Origin: Aquabacterium sp. CECT 9606
GTDB lineage: Bacteria; Pseudomonadota; Gammaproteobacteria; Burkholderiales; Burkholderiaceae_C
Reading direction: 5' to 3'
DNA: 64,000 nt
Assembly (NCBI RefSeq): GCF_918741295.1
Contig: NZ_CAKKNB010000001.1
Coordinates: 992,001 to 1,056,000, forward strand
Shown here: in pieces, positions 52,326 through 61,727 of the stretch
How positions within the stretch are numbered: position 1 is the first letter of the stretch
How the letters are laid out: every line of letters begins with the position of its first letter
Made by a program: the position numbers and the translations under genes
Notes under the pieces: model-generated
The model's input: only the letters and a program-made list of their open reading frames with translations
Databases searched by the model: none
Told to the model about the DNA's origin: nothing

Positions 52326-54653
52326 TCACAGCTCGCTGTCTGCCGAGGGCCCCGCCGTGGCCGAGAAGTTTTCCACCACCACTTCGCAACAAACGCCCTT
52401 GGGCTCGGCCTCGCTCCAGCGCACCGTGCCGCCCAACTGCTTGACGCGCTTGCGCACACCGCCCAGTCCCAGTCCATGGGACCAGGTCTCGGGCGCGCGG
52501 CCCACGCCGTTGTCGGTCACGGTCAGTGACAAGTGATCGTTGGCCAGCACCAGGTTCACCACCACCTTCGAGGCTTTGGCGTGGCTGATCGTGTTGTTGA
52601 CCAACTCGCGCAGGATGCGGGTCAGCGCCGACCATTGGCCCATCGACAGCGTTACGTCGCAGTCCTGTGTCATCTGCCAGGTCAGCTCGCACTGCGCAAA
52701 GCCCAAGCGTTGGTGCAGATCGCGTTTCCATTCGCCCGCCGCTTCACTCAGGCCATGGCTTTGGGCGGCCAGCCCGCGCGTCAGCGTCTTCAAATCCTGC
52801 AGCGTGTGGCGGATGTATTCCTCGATGTGGGCATTGGGCGCCTGGTACATCAGGGTCAGCAAGCGGGCGCCGATGTCATCGTGCAAGTCTTGCGCAATGC
52901 GCACGCGCTCTTCACTGCGGCCTTGCTCCACGGCCTGGTCAAAGCTCAGCACGCGGTGCAGCTGGTCAATGATCCGGTCGGCCAGGCGGGCGTCCTCCGA
53001 GGTGAACAGCCGCCGGCCCTTGTTCGAATGCTTCAGCACCAGGGCGTGCTTCGAGGGCGTTTCGCGGTTGAGGCGCAAAGAGGGCAGCCGCACCAGCATC
53101 ACCGAGCCATTGCCGCGCAATTCAGACGCGAACACCTCGCCGCGCGCCACGGTGACTTCCAGCGGGTCGAACAGCTCGCGCATCAGGCGGGCCAGCAAAT
53201 CGTCCGTCTTGGCCGGCCGGCGCTCCAGCTCGCGCGCCATGCGGTACAGCCGCTCGAACAGCCGCTCCATGGTGATCGGATCGCGGCCGGGCAGCCGGGT
53301 CATCAACCAACGCCGCACCGACATGTACACCCCGAAGGACAGGAACAGCGACAAGGTCATCGACGTGAACTGGCCCAGCGAAAACACCGCCACGAACAGC
53401 AAATCCAATGATGCCGCGACGGTGCTGGAGGCGGCCAGCAGCGAGAACTCTTGCAAGATTTGTTTGGAGCGCGACAGGTAGGGCGCTAGCAACAATTCGG
53501 AGGCGAAGAAGACGTGCCAGGTCATCACGCCAAAGGTGGTGATGTTGAGCAACATGTCGGGCCGCGCACCACCCCGGGCCACGGCCACGCTCAGCAACAC
53601 CCAGGTGGCCAGCGTGATGATCGAAAAGCGCTGCAAGACCAGCGTGAATGGGTGTGGCGAGGCGCGGTAAGCGGCTCCCATCAGCATGATCGCGGCCGCG
53701 ATCATGACCACGCAACCGGTGTGCAGCCACAACCAGCTGCTCGGGTGGTCCAGGGTCATCGCCGTCAGGCCCAGGCCCGCGGCGGCGGCCCAACCCAGGG
53801 CCATGAAGTAGGGCCAGCCTTTCAGACGACGGGGATGCAGCACGGCCACCTGGATCATGGCGGCCGCCGTGATCAGGTCCAGGCCACCGCGGGCGCGCAT
53901 GTCCAGAGTCATGAACCATTCCGGCAGGAACAGGTCCAGGTTGGTCTCCACCGCGATGAACATCAACTGCCCCGCCTGGCTCAAGGCGAGGGCGAAGTAG
54001 GCCAGGTTGCGCAGTTGTGGTCCGGCCAGCACCACCACCGCGCCCACGGCGAAAAGCGTCAGGGCCAGCGCCGACAGCAGCCAGAACAGGGGGCTCAAGC
54101 CTGACCAGCCGCGTGGGGTGATCAGCACGGGCTCGTCTGGCGCGTTGGCCAGCTGCAAGAGCATCACCTTGTTGTCCGGCGGCAAGGCCGCGAGCAGTCG
54201 CGCCACGCCCAGGTGCAGATCGACGAAGTGCTGGCGTTGCTCGGCATCACTGATCCAGCGCCCCGACCGTTGCAAGGCCAGCATCTCGATGGGTGTTTCC
54301 AGCACCTGCGTGCTGCCATGCGGCTGCACCACCTCGCTGCGCAAGCCTTCCAGGATGTGCCCTTCCAGCCGCTGCATGGCCGGGTTGTCCACCGAATGCA
54401 AGCGGACCGTGCCTTCCGCGGTGGCCCGCAAGCTCACGGGCAGCCGGGGTTGGCTGGACAGCCATTGGCCCACCAGCAGCACCAGCACAAAGCCCATCAC
54501 CACCGCGCCCACCAGCATGCGCAGACGCCAGCCAATCCAGCGCGGCAGGTCGTGCGAGCCTTGCAGCACCTCGTCCAGCGTGGGGATGTAGCCCGAGTCC
54601 CCGATCAGCAGATCAGGCGCGGTGCGCGGCGGCGAAGTGTCCATGGCCGACAT
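52326..54653 (-). CDS. Membrane sensor histidine kinase, HisKA_3 type
   Basis: A 775-residue NarL-partner type kinase. An N-terminal helix (~46-66), an extracytoplasmic stretch of ~120 residues (~67-185) and then about seven hydrophobic helices (~185-450) give a 7TMR-DISM-like layout. A cytoplasmic region leads to the phosphoacceptor RIAQDLHDDIGARL with His591 and the ATPase boxes ELVNNTISHAKAS (N) and DNGVGR and GLGLGGVRKRVKQLGG (G). The signal is unknown. It lies 10 bases after the response-regulator gene on the same strand. Confidence 0.9.
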   Translation of the reverse strand: MSAMDTSPPRTAPDLLIGDSGYIPTLDEVLQGSHDLPRWIGWRLRMLVGAVVMGFVLVLLVGQWLSSQPRLPVSLRATAEGTVRLHSVDNPAMQRLEGHILEGLRSEVVQPHGSTQVLETPIEMLALQRSGRWISDAEQRQHFVDLHLGVARLLAALPPDNKVMLLQLANAPDEPVLITPRGWSGLSPLFWLLSALALTLFAVGAVVVLAGPQLRNLAYFALALSQAGQLMFIAVETNLDLFLPEWFMTLDMRARGGLDLITAAAMIQVAVLHPRRLKGWPYFMALGWAAAAGLGLTAMTLDHPSSWLWLHTGCVVMIAAAIMLMGAAYRASPHPFTLVLQRFSIITLATWVLLSVAVARGGARPDMLLNITTFGVMTWHVFFASELLLAPYLSRSKQILQEFSLLAASSTVAASLDLLFVAVFSLGQFTSMTLSLFLSFGVYMSVRRWLMTRLPGRDPITMERLFERLYRMARELERRPAKTDDLLARLMRELFDPLEVTVARGEVFASELRGNGSVMLVRLPSLRLNRETPSKHALVLKHSNKGRRLFTSEDARLADRIIDQLHRVLSFDQAVEQGRSEERVRIAQDLHDDIGARLLTLMYQAPNAHIEEYIRHTLQDLKTLTRGLAAQSHGLSEAAGEWKRDLHQRLGFAQCELTWQMTQDCDVTLSMGQWSALTRILRELVNNTISHAKASKVVVNLVLANDHLSLTVTDNGVGRAPETWSHGLGLGGVRKRVKQLGGTVRWSEAEPKGVCCEVVVENFSATAGPSADSEL

Positions 54654-54663
54654 GGCGCGACAC

Positions 54664-55389
54664 TCAGACCAGGCCTTGCTTGCTGGCCAGCACCGCCGCC
54701 TCGGCGCGGCTGGACACGTTCAGTTTTTTGTAGATGGATTTGATGTGGTCATTCACCGTGAACCACTTGATGCCCATCAAGGCGGCAATTTCCTTGATGG
54801 TGAAGCCCTTGCTGAGGTAGGTAAGCACTTCGCTTTCGCGCGGCGTCAGCCTTTCGTGGTCAAGTGGTGCCAAGGGGGCCGGGGCACTCACTGGCGCGGC
54901 GGCGGGGGCGGCCGGCGCATGGGCAGACAGCAGGCCATCGCCCGTGCGGAAATGCGTCAGCAGGCGGCGGGCAATGGCCGGTGACAGGGGCGGTTGCCCC
55001 CGCACGATCTTTTGCAACTCTTCCACCAGGACTTCGAAGCGGTCTTCCTTCAGCAGGTAGCCATCGGCACCGCATTGCAAGGCAGGAAACAAGTGCTCGT
55101 CGTCGGAGTACAGCGTGGTCACGATGCGGGTGGCCGGGTAATTGGCCAGCTCGGTCAGCAGCTCCAGTCCGCTGCCATCGGGCAACTCCAGGTCGACCAT
55201 GATCAATTGATAAGGGTCGTCACAGGCGGCAGCGCGGCCGCCGGCCTTGTGGCCCAGCAGGCGCCGGGCGGCTTCCAGATCACCCGCCTCGGCGATGCTG
55301 CTGATGTCGCTGAAGCTTTCGCGCACCACGCGGCACAAAAAGCCCCGGGCGACCGGGTTGTCTTCGAGAATCAGAACCTTGACAGCCAT
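54664..55389 (-). CDS. LuxR/NarL-type response regulator
   Basis: A 241-residue response regulator. The receiver has LILEDNPVARG with the acidic pair and Asp66 in LIMVDLELPDGSG as the phosphorylation site; Lys in LKEDRFEVL completes the pocket. An Ala/Pro-rich linker leads to a LuxR helix-turn-helix (LTPRESEVLTYLSKGFTIKE, TVNDHIKSIYKKLNVSSRAE). The ATG at 55389 is preferred over a longer frame at 55443. It is first in the pair with the kinase. Confidence 0.92.
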   Translation of the reverse strand: MAVKVLILEDNPVARGFLCRVVRESFSDISSIAEAGDLEAARRLLGHKAGGRAAACDDPYQLIMVDLELPDGSGLELLTELANYPATRIVTTLYSDDEHLFPALQCGADGYLLKEDRFEVLVEELQKIVRGQPPLSPAIARRLLTHFRTGDGLLSAHAPAAPAAAPVSAPAPLAPLDHERLTPRESEVLTYLSKGFTIKEIAALMGIKWFTVNDHIKSIYKKLNVSSRAEAAVLASKQGLV

Positions 55390-55559
55390 GGAGCCCCTCC
55401 CGAAGCTTGCTGCCAAAGGCGACAAGCCGGGGTTGATCTGCACCCCAGACCACTCGGGGCGAACAATCTTCGATTATCCGCATGTCTTCACATGCCGTCA
55501 TTCGAAATCGCATCGTTCCAACACTGAGATGGGTGGTCCTCACTCCTACAATTGGCAAC

Positions 55560-56312
55560 ATGCACATATTGATCGCCAACGACGACGGCTACCTGGCCCC
55601 CGGCCTCCAGGCGCTGGTCGATGCCTGCCAGGGTCTGGGCACCATTGACGTATTCGCCCCTGAGCGCAACGCCAGTGGCACCTCCAATTCCCTGACTTTG
55701 CACCAGCCTCTGACCGTCCACACGGCTGCCAACGGCTTTCGCTTTGTCACCGGCACCCCTTCCGACAGCGTCCACCTGGCCTTGACCTCGGGCCTGATCG
55801 CCAAGCCCGACCTGGTCCTGTCGGGCATCAACAACGGCGCCAACATGGGCGACGACACGCTGTATTCGGGCACCGTCGCGGCGGCCACTGAGGGCTACCT
55901 GTTCGGCATCCCGTCCATCGCGTTTTCACTGACCGACAAGGGCTGGGCTCACCTGGATGTGGCCGCCCGCGTGGCCCGCCGTGTGGTGGAAGCCGTGCTG
56001 GCCAAGCCACCAGCCCAGGGCCATTTCCTGCTGAATGTGAACATTCCTGCCGATGCCAAGGCCGAGTCCGCCCCTTGGCGCACCACGCGCCTGGGCCGCC
56101 GCCACGCCAGTTTCCCCGCCATTGCGCAGACCAATCCCCGGGGCGAGCCCATCTACTGGATCGGGCCGGCGGGCGAGGCCCGCGATGTGGGCGAGGGCAC
56201 TGATTTTGAAGCCACCCGGCAGGGTTTCGTGTCGATCACCCCTCTGCAGGTGGACATGACGCACCATGCCGCCCTGCCGCAATGGCAGACCTGGGTGGGC
56301 CAGCAGCAGTGA
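55560..56312 (+). CDS. surE: 5'/3'-nucleotidase SurE
   Basis: A stationary-phase nucleotidase that dephosphorylates 5'- and 3'-nucleoside monophosphates. The 250-residue product starts [19 protein letters not shown] with metal ligands Asp8 and Asp9, and has [32 protein letters not shown] and IPSIAFSL. It is divergent from the two-component genes. Its stop overlaps the pcm GTG start (GTGA), the classical surE-pcm arrangement. Confidence 0.96.
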   Translation: MHILIANDDGYLAPGLQALVDACQGLGTIDVFAPERNASGTSNSLTLHQPLTVHTAANGFRFVTGTPSDSVHLALTSGLIAKPDLVLSGINNGANMGDDTLYSGTVAAATEGYLFGIPSIAFSLTDKGWAHLDVAARVARRVVEAVLAKPPAQGHFLLNVNIPADAKAESAPWRTTRLGRRHASFPAIAQTNPRGEPIYWIGPAGEARDVGEGTDFEATRQGFVSITPLQVDMTHHAALPQWQTWVGQQQ

Positions 56313-57160
56313 GCAACAAAGCGCCTGATCGCAAAGCCAGCCGGTTCCCATTGCGTCTGGACCAGATGGGCTCCGGGCGCCCCGCGGCCAGCCGCGACAA
56401 CCTGTTGCTGCGGCCGCAGGCGCCTTTGCAGGCTGCCGAGCGTGATCGCAAGGCCATCATGGCCCCTCAAGGCCTGGGCCTGGATTCGGTCCATGTGCGC
56501 ATGCGCATGGTGGACCGCCTGAAAGCCGATGGCTTGCAGAACCCGCGTGTGCTGGCGGCTTTTGCCCGCGTGCCGCGCCACCTGTTCGTCGACACGGCCC
56601 TGGTCAACCAGGCCTATGAAGACACCAGTCTGCCCATCGGGTTGGGCCAGACCATCTCCAAACCCTCGGTGGTGGGCGCCATGATCGCCTTGCTGTGCGC
56701 CCGGCCCGGACTGGGGGCGGATGCCACGCGCCCCTTGGGCATGTGCCTTGAAATCGGCACAGGTTGCGGCTACCAGGCCGCTTTGCTGGCCGATCTGGCC
56801 CGCCAGGTGATTTCCATCGAACGACTGCGCGATCTGCACCTTAAGGCCCGCCACAACCTGGACGCCGTGCGGCGCCAATTGCCCGGTTCTCCTGATGTCA
56901 GACTGGTGTATGGTGACGGCATGCTGGGCCATGCCCCCTCCGCGCCCTATGACACGATCATCGCGGCGGCAGGCGGGCGCAGCCTCCCGCAGGCCTGGCT
57001 GGACCAGTTGGCCCCAGGAGGCCGCCTGGTGGCGCCCATGGACGACGGCCGAGGCCTAGGGCAAGTGCTGACCGTGGTCGATCGCCACCTGGATGGTCGG
57101 CTTCAGCAGACTTCTTCCGGGGCGGTTCTGTTCGTCCCCTTAAAATCCGGCATCACCTGA
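56309..57160 (+). CDS. pcm: Protein-L-isoaspartate O-methyltransferase Pcm
   Basis: Repairs isoaspartyl residues with SAM. The 283-residue protein has an N-terminal extension of ~55 residues, then [51 protein letters not shown] and the SAM motif [17 protein letters not shown]. The extension is unusual against the ~210-residue E. coli form but is common in betaproteobacteria. The GTG at 56309 overlaps surE (GTGA). Confidence 0.93.
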   Translation: MSNKAPDRKASRFPLRLDQMGSGRPAASRDNLLLRPQAPLQAAERDRKAIMAPQGLGLDSVHVRMRMVDRLKADGLQNPRVLAAFARVPRHLFVDTALVNQAYEDTSLPIGLGQTISKPSVVGAMIALLCARPGLGADATRPLGMCLEIGTGCGYQAALLADLARQVISIERLRDLHLKARHNLDAVRRQLPGSPDVRLVYGDGMLGHAPSAPYDTIIAAAGGRSLPQAWLDQLAPGGRLVAPMDDGRGLGQVLTVVDRHLDGRLQQTSSGAVLFVPLKSGIT

Positions 57161-57206
57161 TGCCTTGCCCGTGGCTGACACGCGGCCCGCTTTGAGTCTT
57201 CCTCAC

Positions 57207-58133
57207 ATGCAAATCATTTTTAATCACCGCTTGTTGGCCAGCGCTGCTGTCGTGTTGTCCCTGGTGGGTTGCGCCACGCACCACCAGCGCGCGCCGGTCG
57301 AAGACCGCAGCCGATCCAACGGCAATGCAGCTTCTGGCAGCAATGCGCCCGCCCGCGTGCTGCCCGGTGCCGAAAACGCCGGCAAGCCGGGTTACTACAC
57401 AGTCAAACCCAACGACACCCTGATCCGGGTCAGCCTGGAAACGGGCCAAAATTGGCGCGATCTGGCCGCCTGGAACAACCTGGACAACCCCAATTTGATC
57501 GAAGTGGGCCAAGTCTTGCGCGTGGTGCCGCCCGACGCGACCGCCAGCGCCAATGCAAACGCCAGCGGGGCGTCGTCCACCAAACCCATTGCCTCGCCCA
57601 ACATCCAGGCGCGGGCCATTGATCCGAAGGCGCCTGCGTCGGCCGCCGCCTCGGGTGTCAAGCCTGGTGCGTCGTCGGCTTCCGGTGCCACGGCCCCGGC
57701 CAGCCAGGCCGCCTCAAGCACTGAGCCGCCCAAGGATCCGGTCGCCAAAGACCCCCGTGAGGCGGATGAGCCCAATTGGCAGTGGCCCGCCAATGGCCCC
57801 CTGCTGGGTGGCTTTGAAGAAGGCAAGCGCAAAGGGTTGGTCATCGGTGGCAAGGCCGGCGATCCGGTGTTCGCCTCGGCCGATGGCCGCGTGGTCTATG
57901 CCGGCTCCGGCCTGCGTGGCTATGGCAACCTGGTCATCATCAAGCACAACGCCGAATACCTGACCGCCTATGCGCACAACCAGACCTTGCTGGTCAAGGA
58001 AGACCAGGCGGTGCGCAAGGGCCAGAAGATCGCCGAGATGGGCTCGACCGATGCCGATCGCGTGCAACTGCACTTTGAAATCCGCAAACAAGGCAAGCCC
58101 GTTGACCCGGCGCGTCAGTTGCCCACCCGTTGA
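57207..58133 (+). CDS. nlpD: NlpD-type LytM lipoprotein, amidase activator
   Basis: A 308-residue lipoprotein with a LysM domain and a C-terminal M23/LytM domain. Lipobox LSLVGC gives Cys22; LysM is YYTVKPNDTLIRVSLETGQN (~72-120). An Ala/Ser/Pro linker follows, then GLVIGGKAGDPVFASADGRV and RVQLHFEIRKQGKPVDP. The first catalytic HxGxD is missing and the HxH is QLHFE, so it is probably an inactive activator of an N-acetylmuramyl amidase, as E. coli NlpD activates AmiC. Downstream of pcm, as in the surE-pcm-nlpD cluster; no rpoS gene follows. Confidence 0.9.
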   Translation: MQIIFNHRLLASAAVVLSLVGCATHHQRAPVEDRSRSNGNAASGSNAPARVLPGAENAGKPGYYTVKPNDTLIRVSLETGQNWRDLAAWNNLDNPNLIEVGQVLRVVPPDATASANANASGASSTKPIASPNIQARAIDPKAPASAAASGVKPGASSASGATAPASQAASSTEPPKDPVAKDPREADEPNWQWPANGPLLGGFEEGKRKGLVIGGKAGDPVFASADGRVVYAGSGLRGYGNLVIIKHNAEYLTAYAHNQTLLVKEDQAVRKGQKIAEMGSTDADRVQLHFEIRKQGKPVDPARQLPTR

Positions 58134-58145
58134 TCGTTCTGTTTG

Positions 58146-59540
58146 ATGTCTGAAGCTCAAGTGTCCCTTCGCCCTTCTGATGAATGGCTGAAGGTCGAAT
58201 CCCTGGACCTGGAAGCCCAGGGCGTGGCCCACCGCGCCGATGGCAAGGTGGTGTTCATCGAAGGCGCCTTGCCGGGCGAAGAAGTGCGGGCCAATGTCTC
58301 GCGCCGCAAGAACAATTGGGAGCAGGGGTCGATGACCGACATGCGCCACGAGAGCTCGCAGCGCGTGGTGCCCCAATGCGTTCACTTCGGCATGTGCGGC
58401 GGCTGCAAGATGCAGCACTTCCACGCGGGCGCGCAAGTGGCCGTCAAGCAGCGCGTGCTGGAGGACAACCTCTGGCACCTGGGCAAGGTCAAACCTGAAA
58501 CCTTGCTTCGCCCCATTGAAGGCCCGGCCTGGGGCTACCGCTACCGTGCACGCCTGTCCGTGCGCCATGTGGTGAAGAAAGGCACGGTGCTGGTGGGCTT
58601 CCACGAGCGCAAGTCGCGCTATGTGGCCGACATCAAATCCTGCGAGATCCTGCCACCGCACGTGTCCCGCTTGTTACTGCCCTTGCGCGAGCTGATCGGT
58701 GCGATGGACCACTGCGACCGCGTGCCGCAGATCGAGGTGGCCGTGGGCTCGCATGTCACGGCCCTGGTGCTGCGCCACCTGGAAGCCTTGAGCCCCAAGG
58801 ACATCAAGCTGTTGCGCGACTTCGCCGTCACGCAAAGTGCGCACGATGGCGGGCGTTTTCCGATCGCCTGGTGGCTGCAATCCAAAGGGCCTGAGACCGT
58901 CAAGCCGCTGGACGACAGCCAGCCTGGCCTGGATTACGCGCTGCCCGAGTTCGGCGTCACGATGCCGTTCAAGCCCACCGATTTCACCCAGGTCAACCAC
59001 GCCATCAACCAGGTGCTGGTGGGCCGGGCGCTGCGCCTGTTGCAGGTGCAGCCTGATGAGCGTGTGATCGACTGGTTCTGCGGGCTGGGCAATTTCACCT
59101 TGCCCTTGGCCACGCAGGCGCGTGAAGTGTTGGGCATCGAAGGCAGCGAGCAACTGGTGGCCCGCTCACGCGAGAACGCCCTGCTCAACGGCCATGCCGA
59201 GCGCACCAGCTTTGTCGCCCGCAATCTTTTCGAGCTGACGCCGGCCGAGCTGGCCAGCTATGGCCACGCCGACAAGTGGCTGGTCGACCCGCCGCGCGAA
59301 GGTGCTTTTGCCTTGGCCAAGGCGGTGGCTGATCTGCACCAGGATCCGAGCCTCGCGCCTGGCTGGGTGGCGCCCAAGCGCATCGTCTACGTCAGTTGCA
59401 ACCCGGCCACCCTGGCACGAGATGCTGGCTTGCTGGTGCACCTGGGCGGTTACCGCTGCGTGTCTGCGGGGGCGGTGAACATGTTCCCGCACACCGCGCA
59501 CGTCGAAAGCATGGCGGTCTTTGAAAAAGACGAAGGCTGA
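58146..59540 (+). CDS. rlmD: 23S rRNA m5U1939 methyltransferase RlmD
   Basis: Methylates U1939 of 23S rRNA, 464 residues. The [4Fe-4S] motif [14 protein letters not shown] is visible after a TRAM domain ([20 protein letters not shown]). The SAM domain has [26 protein letters not shown] and the catalytic Cys in [14 protein letters not shown], with DPPREGA as the base. It has the ATG at 58146 and follows nlpD by 12 bases. Confidence 0.94.
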   Translation: MSEAQVSLRPSDEWLKVESLDLEAQGVAHRADGKVVFIEGALPGEEVRANVSRRKNNWEQGSMTDMRHESSQRVVPQCVHFGMCGGCKMQHFHAGAQVAVKQRVLEDNLWHLGKVKPETLLRPIEGPAWGYRYRARLSVRHVVKKGTVLVGFHERKSRYVADIKSCEILPPHVSRLLLPLRELIGAMDHCDRVPQIEVAVGSHVTALVLRHLEALSPKDIKLLRDFAVTQSAHDGGRFPIAWWLQSKGPETVKPLDDSQPGLDYALPEFGVTMPFKPTDFTQVNHAINQVLVGRALRLLQVQPDERVIDWFCGLGNFTLPLATQAREVLGIEGSEQLVARSRENALLNGHAERTSFVARNLFELTPAELASYGHADKWLVDPPREGAFALAKAVADLHQDPSLAPGWVAPKRIVYVSCNPATLARDAGLLVHLGGYRCVSAGAVNMFPHTAHVESMAVFEKDEG

Positions 59541-59546
59541 CCGGCC

Positions 59547-60821
59547 TCAGGCCAGGTAATCGCCGCCGCAGAAGGTGTGCCGCTCCGTGCGGTTGCGGCC
59601 GGTGGCCTTGGCCTGGTACAGGGCCTGGTCGGCCCGTTCGATGGTGGCCACGATGGATTCGTCCACCTGGTAGGTGGTCAATCCTGCCGAGAATGTCACC
59701 CGCAGGTCCGGCAATGCCGGGCACACCATCGTGTCGCTCAGCATCAACCTGATGCGCTCGATCACCACAGTGGCGTCTTCGCAATCGGTTTCGGTGAACA
59801 GCACCAGGAACTCTTCGCCGCCCCAACGTGCCACCACGTCGGTTTCGCGCAAGCCCGCGGCGATCACATTGGACAGGGAGCGCAGCACCTCGTCGCCGGT
59901 GCCATGGCCCCATTCGTCATTGATGGCTTTGAAGTGGTCCACATCGATCAGGCAAAGGCAAAAACGCCCCTGGCTGCGGTCGGTGCGCTGCCCTTCGGCA
60001 TTCAGCACGCTCACCATGTGGCGCCGGTTGAACAAGCCGGTCAGCTCATCGCGAATGGCCAGTTCCTTGATTTGTGCCAGCGCGGCGGTCAGGTCCGTTT
60101 TGCGTTGGGTCAGGCGCGCGCGCAGGCGGGCCATTTCGTTGACCAGCAGGCACACGCTCACCAGCATGATCACCAACACGCCGAAATACACCATCTGCAT
60201 CCGCACAAGTGTGGGCGAGCCCGATTCGCGAACCCCGGTCATGATGAAGGCGGCACCAAACACGACCCCGGCCAGCACGCTGGAGCGGATGAGTTGGCGG
60301 GAGGTGGCGGTGAACATGCCGAACATCAGGATGATGAACAGCAGCATCAAGGCGACAGGGGCGCCCGGGCCACCGATCAAGTAGCCCCAACCCAGAAAGG
60401 CAATGGCCGAGGCCATCTGCGCTTCTGACATGGACGGATTGGCCAGCTTCTGGTTCCACCCCGTGCGCAGCAGGCCGTAAAACACCGCCATGACCAGCAC
60501 GGCCGCGGCGGTCAGTTGTCGGCAGCCATCGGCGTCGATCACACCGATGCTGACCCCGTAGTTCAAGGCCACCAAGCCTGTCGTGCAATTGACCACGCCC
60601 ACCAGATAGCGAAGCCCGATGGTCTTTTGCTTGGGGTCTTGGGTGAACAGGAAATCGCTCAGCCAGCCCAGGCTCAGCCAGCGGTGCAACCACAGGGAGT
60701 TGCAGCGGATCATGGCGGTCACACAGACCACGACGGCCGAGATGAGTACTGCCCACGCAATCAGATAATGAGCCTGGGCGCTGTGCAGATCGGCGAGGGT
60801 GAATTCGGGCAGGTATTTCAA
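59547..60821 (-). CDS. Membrane diguanylate cyclase, single-module
   Basis: A 424-residue GGDEF protein that should synthesise c-di-GMP. Residues ~60-225 form one copy of the membrane module duplicated in the cyclase at 10076-11803 (DPKQKTIGLRY at 62, FYGLLRTGWNQKLANPS at 114). The GGDEF domain has DELTGLFNRRHM, DVDHFKAIND and RWGGEEF, with the I-site RETD five residues before. The start is taken as TTG at 60821 since no in-frame ATG is close. It converges on rlmD with a 6-base gap. A leader hairpin lies at 60842-60864. Confidence 0.9.
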   Translation of the reverse strand: MKYLPEFTLADLHSAQAHYLIAWAVLISAVVVCVTAMIRCNSLWLHRWLSLGWLSDFLFTQDPKQKTIGLRYLVGVVNCTTGLVALNYGVSIGVIDADGCRQLTAAAVLVMAVFYGLLRTGWNQKLANPSMSEAQMASAIAFLGWGYLIGGPGAPVALMLLFIILMFGMFTATSRQLIRSSVLAGVVFGAAFIMTGVRESGSPTLVRMQMVYFGVLVIMLVSVCLLVNEMARLRARLTQRKTDLTAALAQIKELAIRDELTGLFNRRHMVSVLNAEGQRTDRSQGRFCLCLIDVDHFKAINDEWGHGTGDEVLRSLSNVIAAGLRETDVVARWGGEEFLVLFTETDCEDATVVIERIRLMLSDTMVCPALPDLRVTFSAGLTTYQVDESIVATIERADQALYQAKATGRNRTERHTFCGGDYLA

Positions 60822-60841
60822 GGCAAGGGCTTGGTCAACAA

Positions 60842-60864
60842 GGGCCTCTGCTTGTCCGAGGCCC
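60842..60864 (-). promoter_or_regulatory. Leader hairpin upstream of the second cyclase
   Basis: GGGCCTC, a 9-base loop and GAGGCCC form a perfect 7-bp stem about 20 bases before the TTG start. It could affect translation or be a weak terminator; no U-run of note follows on the minus strand (TTGTT). Confidence 0.35.
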
Positions 60865-60975
60865 CATGTTTTCCATTTTGAAATACCTTTACAGCGGTTC
60901 TGTCAGGGTTGCACCTGCGAAATGAGCACTATTGCAGGGTGGGAGCCCCTTGTTCATGGGGAGGGGGCGCCCTCA

Positions 60976-61605
60976 TCACCCCTGTTGCTGGAGCCAGGCC
61001 TGCACCGAGGGGCGTTGCCACTGCCTTGCCACATAGGCTTTGAGTTTGGGGGGCACCGGGTCCTGGTTGACCACCAGCCTGTTCAGCATCAAGGCCAATT
61101 CGGTGTCCGCGATGGACCAGGCCCCGAACAGGTCATCGGCTTTCTCATTGACCAGCGACGAGGCCGCGGCGATCAATTGCTGCGCGGCTGCCTGCCCCGA
61201 TGGGGACAAGGGCAGGGCACTGGGTTGCTGGAAGATGACGGTGGTGGGGCGGTCCTCGCGCAGCGGCGCCAGGTCGCTGCGCAGCCAGGCCTGCAGCTGA
61301 CGCGCCCTGGCCCGGTCTCGCAGGGAGGCTGGCAGCACGGCCAGGTGGTGCGGCGCCGGGAAGGCATCCTCCAGGTATTCGATGATGGCCGACGATTCGG
61401 ACACCGAAAAATCGCCATGGCGCAGGGTTGGCACACGGCCTGTGAGCGACAGCTGCTGGTAGCCGCTGCTGTGGTGGGCGTTATTGACGAGGTCGATCTT
61501 CTCGATGTCGAACGAGAGCTTTTTCTCGCTCAATGCCACGAAGGCAAACAGGGCGTAGGGGCTGAAGAATCGGCTGTCCACGAACAGCGTGAGGTTGGAA
61601 CTCAT
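60976..61605 (-). CDS. yfcF: Glutathione transferase, YfcF type
   Basis: A 209-residue glutathione S-transferase. The sequence follows E. coli YfcF closely: DSRFFSPYALFAFVALSEKK, GRVPTLRHGDFSVSESSAI, YLEDAFPAP, RARARQLQAWLRSDL and WSIADTELALMLNRLV. The thioredoxin-like domain holds the SESSAI glutathione-binding turn and FFSPY replaces a Tyr/Cys start motif. The ATG at 61605 is chosen over a longer frame. E. coli YfcF has peroxidase-type activity; the role here is by similarity. Confidence 0.9.
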   Translation of the reverse strand: MSSNLTLFVDSRFFSPYALFAFVALSEKKLSFDIEKIDLVNNAHHSSGYQQLSLTGRVPTLRHGDFSVSESSAIIEYLEDAFPAPHHLAVLPASLRDRARARQLQAWLRSDLAPLREDRPTTVIFQQPSALPLSPSGQAAAQQLIAAASSLVNEKADDLFGAWSIADTELALMLNRLVVNQDPVPPKLKAYVARQWQRPSVQAWLQQQG

Positions 61606-61665
61606 GAAAGCCTCCCGGGTTGATGTCAGAAAAAGCATACCCCCAAGTTTTGACGCCTGCAAAGC

Positions 61666-61697
61666 AAAAGGCCGGACGTTGCCGCCCGGCCTTTTTT
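61666..61697. terminator. Bidirectional terminator downstream of PIN-PhoH
   Basis: AAAAGGCCGG, a short loop and CCCGGCCTTTTTT form a GC-rich hairpin with T-runs on both sides. On the minus strand it ends the PhoH gene, which stops 31 bases upstream (61728). Confidence 0.85.
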
Positions 61698-61727
61698 CAT
61701 GGATCACTCAGCCATTGGAGCTGGGTC

